Below, in pieces: positions 13,028 through 14,175 of a stretch of DNA of 14,175 nucleotides (its first letter is position 1; each line of letters begins with the position of its first letter). The position numbers and the translations under genes are program-made. The notes under the pieces were generated by a model. The model did not search any database. It saw nothing but the letters and a program-made list of their open reading frames with translations, and had not been told where the DNA came from. Source of the DNA: an uncultured Gammaproteobacteria bacterium (GTDB lineage: Bacteria; Pseudomonadota; Gammaproteobacteria; Steroidobacterales; GCA-2729495); the NCBI GenBank assembly GCA_937958785.1, contig CALGMY010000120.1, positions 1 through 14,175 on the forward strand, in the 5' to 3' direction.

Positions 13028-14170
13028 TCAGTTCTGGTCTGCAGAAGCCGCCGACGCCGGCCGCAGGGGCACGGTGCGGTGGACCCAGTTCTTCGGATCT
13101 TCACGTCGGGCAGGTGACGGTATCACCAGGATCTGCTGCTTGCCGAGCCGCTCCATTTCCTCCCGGTCGATCTCCCAGCCCCGGGCGGCCCAGCGCCAAC
13201 AGCACTTGCGGAACGCAACCTCCATCCCGTCGGTCTCGACGAGCAACTCCTCCGACAGCGAACGCGGGGTCAGCACGGGGCGGACCCGTTCCACGACCGA
13301 GAGATCCTCCCGCACTGCCAGCTCGATGGCAGCAATGCGCTCGGCATCGTGCTGGGGCGCCTTGAGATAGTTGCGGGCCTGCCAGCCGAAGGCGCGACTC
13401 AGCTTGTCCTCCACGGGGGTACGCGCCGTGAAATTGATGAGGCTCATGCCTTCACGGAAAGTGGGCTGGATGCGATGGCACAGGCCGACGAGGCTGAACT
13501 CCAGTCCCACCTGGGTCGACTTGCGCTCCTCGGACAGCAGTTTCGCCATCTCGCCCGTCTTCTGGTCAGCACCCGGGGCCGGCCGCACCCGGGCCACGCG
13601 CGCGCCCCACTCGGAGTGCTCGATCGGAAACACCTCGAGCTTCGGGTTCCGGTAGGCGCCGAACTGCTGGTGCACGAAATTGATGTGGGCCGTGTCGAGG
13701 GAATTCTCCTCGAAGCGCATCCAGTTGGCCTTGGCCTCGAAGCCATAGGGCACCCGGTGCCAGTTGCCCGCATCGTCGTACTCGGGGAACAGGTCCGGGA
13801 CAGACGGCCGGTCGCCCTCGGGCAGATCCCCCAGGAATACCCAGACCCAACCGTACTTCTCCTGGGTAGGATAGCTGTCGACACGGGCACGCTTCGGAAT
13901 CGTGGCCCCGTCCGCGAGGTAAGGGATCAGTGTGCAGTTGCCACCGCGGTCGAACTGCCATCCGTGATACGGGCAGACGACCCGGGCGCTCGCGACCTTG
14001 CCACCCGACAAGGCCCCACCACGGTGGCAGCAGACGTCGGCGAGACAGGCAACGGCGCCGTCCGCGCCGCGGAACAGGACGAAGTCACAACCGAGCATCC
14101 GTATGCCAAAGGGGGCCCGGGTGGTGACCTCATGGGACCAGGCCGCCACGTACCAGTTGTTGATGAGCAT
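13028..14170 (-). CDS. Rieske [2Fe-2S] non-haem iron oxygenase, VanA-like alpha subunit
   Basis: Terminal oxygenase component that hydroxylates or demethylates an organic, probably aromatic or polycyclic, substrate using O2 and electrons from a separate reductase. The 380 residues begin LINNWYVAAWSHE, a start typical of the vanillate-demethylase / pheophorbide-oxygenase-like group. The Rieske centre ligands are C47 and H49 (CCHRGG) and C66 and H69 (CPYHGW). The mononuclear iron site shows the bridging D159 and histidines H162 and H167 in ENSLDTAHINFVH, with D289 a candidate third ligand. The C-terminal part has the WAARGWEID segment common in these proteins. No reductase gene lies within the window. 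The ATG at 14170 is five bases from the window end, so its upstream signals are not visible and a slightly earlier start cannot be excluded. The substrate is unknown. Confidence 0.93.
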   Translation of the reverse strand: MLINNWYVAAWSHEVTTRAPFGIRMLGCDFVLFRGADGAVACLADVCCHRGGALSGGKVASARVVCPYHGWQFDRGGNCTLIPYLADGATIPKRARVDSYPTQEKYGWVWVFLGDLPEGDRPSVPDLFPEYDDAGNWHRVPYGFEAKANWMRFEENSLDTAHINFVHQQFGAYRNPKLEVFPIEHSEWGARVARVRPAPGADQKTGEMAKLLSEERKSTQVGLEFSLVGLCHRIQPTFREGMSLINFTARTPVEDKLSRAFGWQARNYLKAPQHDAERIAAIELAVREDLSVVERVRPVLTPRSLSEELLVETDGMEVAFRKCCWRWAARGWEIDREEMERLGKQQILVIPSPARREDPKNWVHRTVPLRPASAASADQN

Positions 14171-14175
14171 GGACC

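Noticed and set aside
1..14175. tRNA, rRNA, riboswitch, CRISPR, insertion sequence or attachment site
   Set aside because: Nothing with the needed structure or repeats was seen. Nearly all sequence is accounted for by protein genes.

Overview
The window is about 14.2 kb of GC-rich, densely coding bacterial DNA. It carries the 3' end of hisC and eleven complete protein genes. I see no RNA genes, mobile elements, CRISPR arrays or repeats, and no non-coding stretch longer than about 90 bases. Two fusions point to a gammaproteobacterium: histidinol-phosphatase joined to imidazoleglycerol-phosphate dehydratase (HisB), and aspartokinase joined to diaminopimelate decarboxylase. The second is best known from Xanthomonadaceae and relatives. 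A Xanthomonadales-, Nevskiales- or Steroidobacter-like lineage is my inference; no marker gene is present to fix it.

Region 1 (2-3849, + strand) is the distal part of a histidine operon: hisC (C-terminal part), hisB, hisH, hisA, hisF, hisE. The genes abut or overlap. hisF appears to start at ATT inside the end of hisA, behind a well-placed AGGAG. The last gene encodes only the HisE pyrophosphohydrolase; the HisI cyclohydrolase half usually fused to it in gammaproteobacteria is absent here.

Region 2 (9706 down to 3866, - strand) is a likely three-gene transcription unit: an FAD-linked D-2-hydroxyacid (D-2-hydroxyglutarate-type) dehydrogenase, ilvD, and the lysC-lysA fusion. A sigma70-like promoter (TTGCCA, 17-base spacer, TAGGAT) lies upstream of the first gene. 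The unit joins branched-chain amino acid synthesis to entry and exit steps of lysine synthesis. It ends 16 bases from hisE, tail to tail.

Region 3 (9795-12088, + strand) is the least ordinary part. It holds two genes overlapping by ATGA. The first encodes a 413-residue protein with a divergent class III nucleotidyl cyclase-like domain. The second encodes a 351-residue nitrilase-superfamily protein. Both keep the fold signatures but have changed catalytic residues: the cyclase-like domain lacks the transition-state Asn and the purine-site Lys, and the nitrilase-like protein has Glu-Arg-Ser in place of Glu-Lys-Cys. The pair looks like a conserved-fold, altered-chemistry module of unknown function.

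Region 4 (14170 down to 12095, - strand) is a Rieske non-haem iron oxygenase of the VanA-like type followed 15 bases later by a two-cupin protein of unknown function. The two are probably co-transcribed and run convergently into region 3. Together they suggest oxidative catabolism of an unidentified, possibly aromatic, compound.
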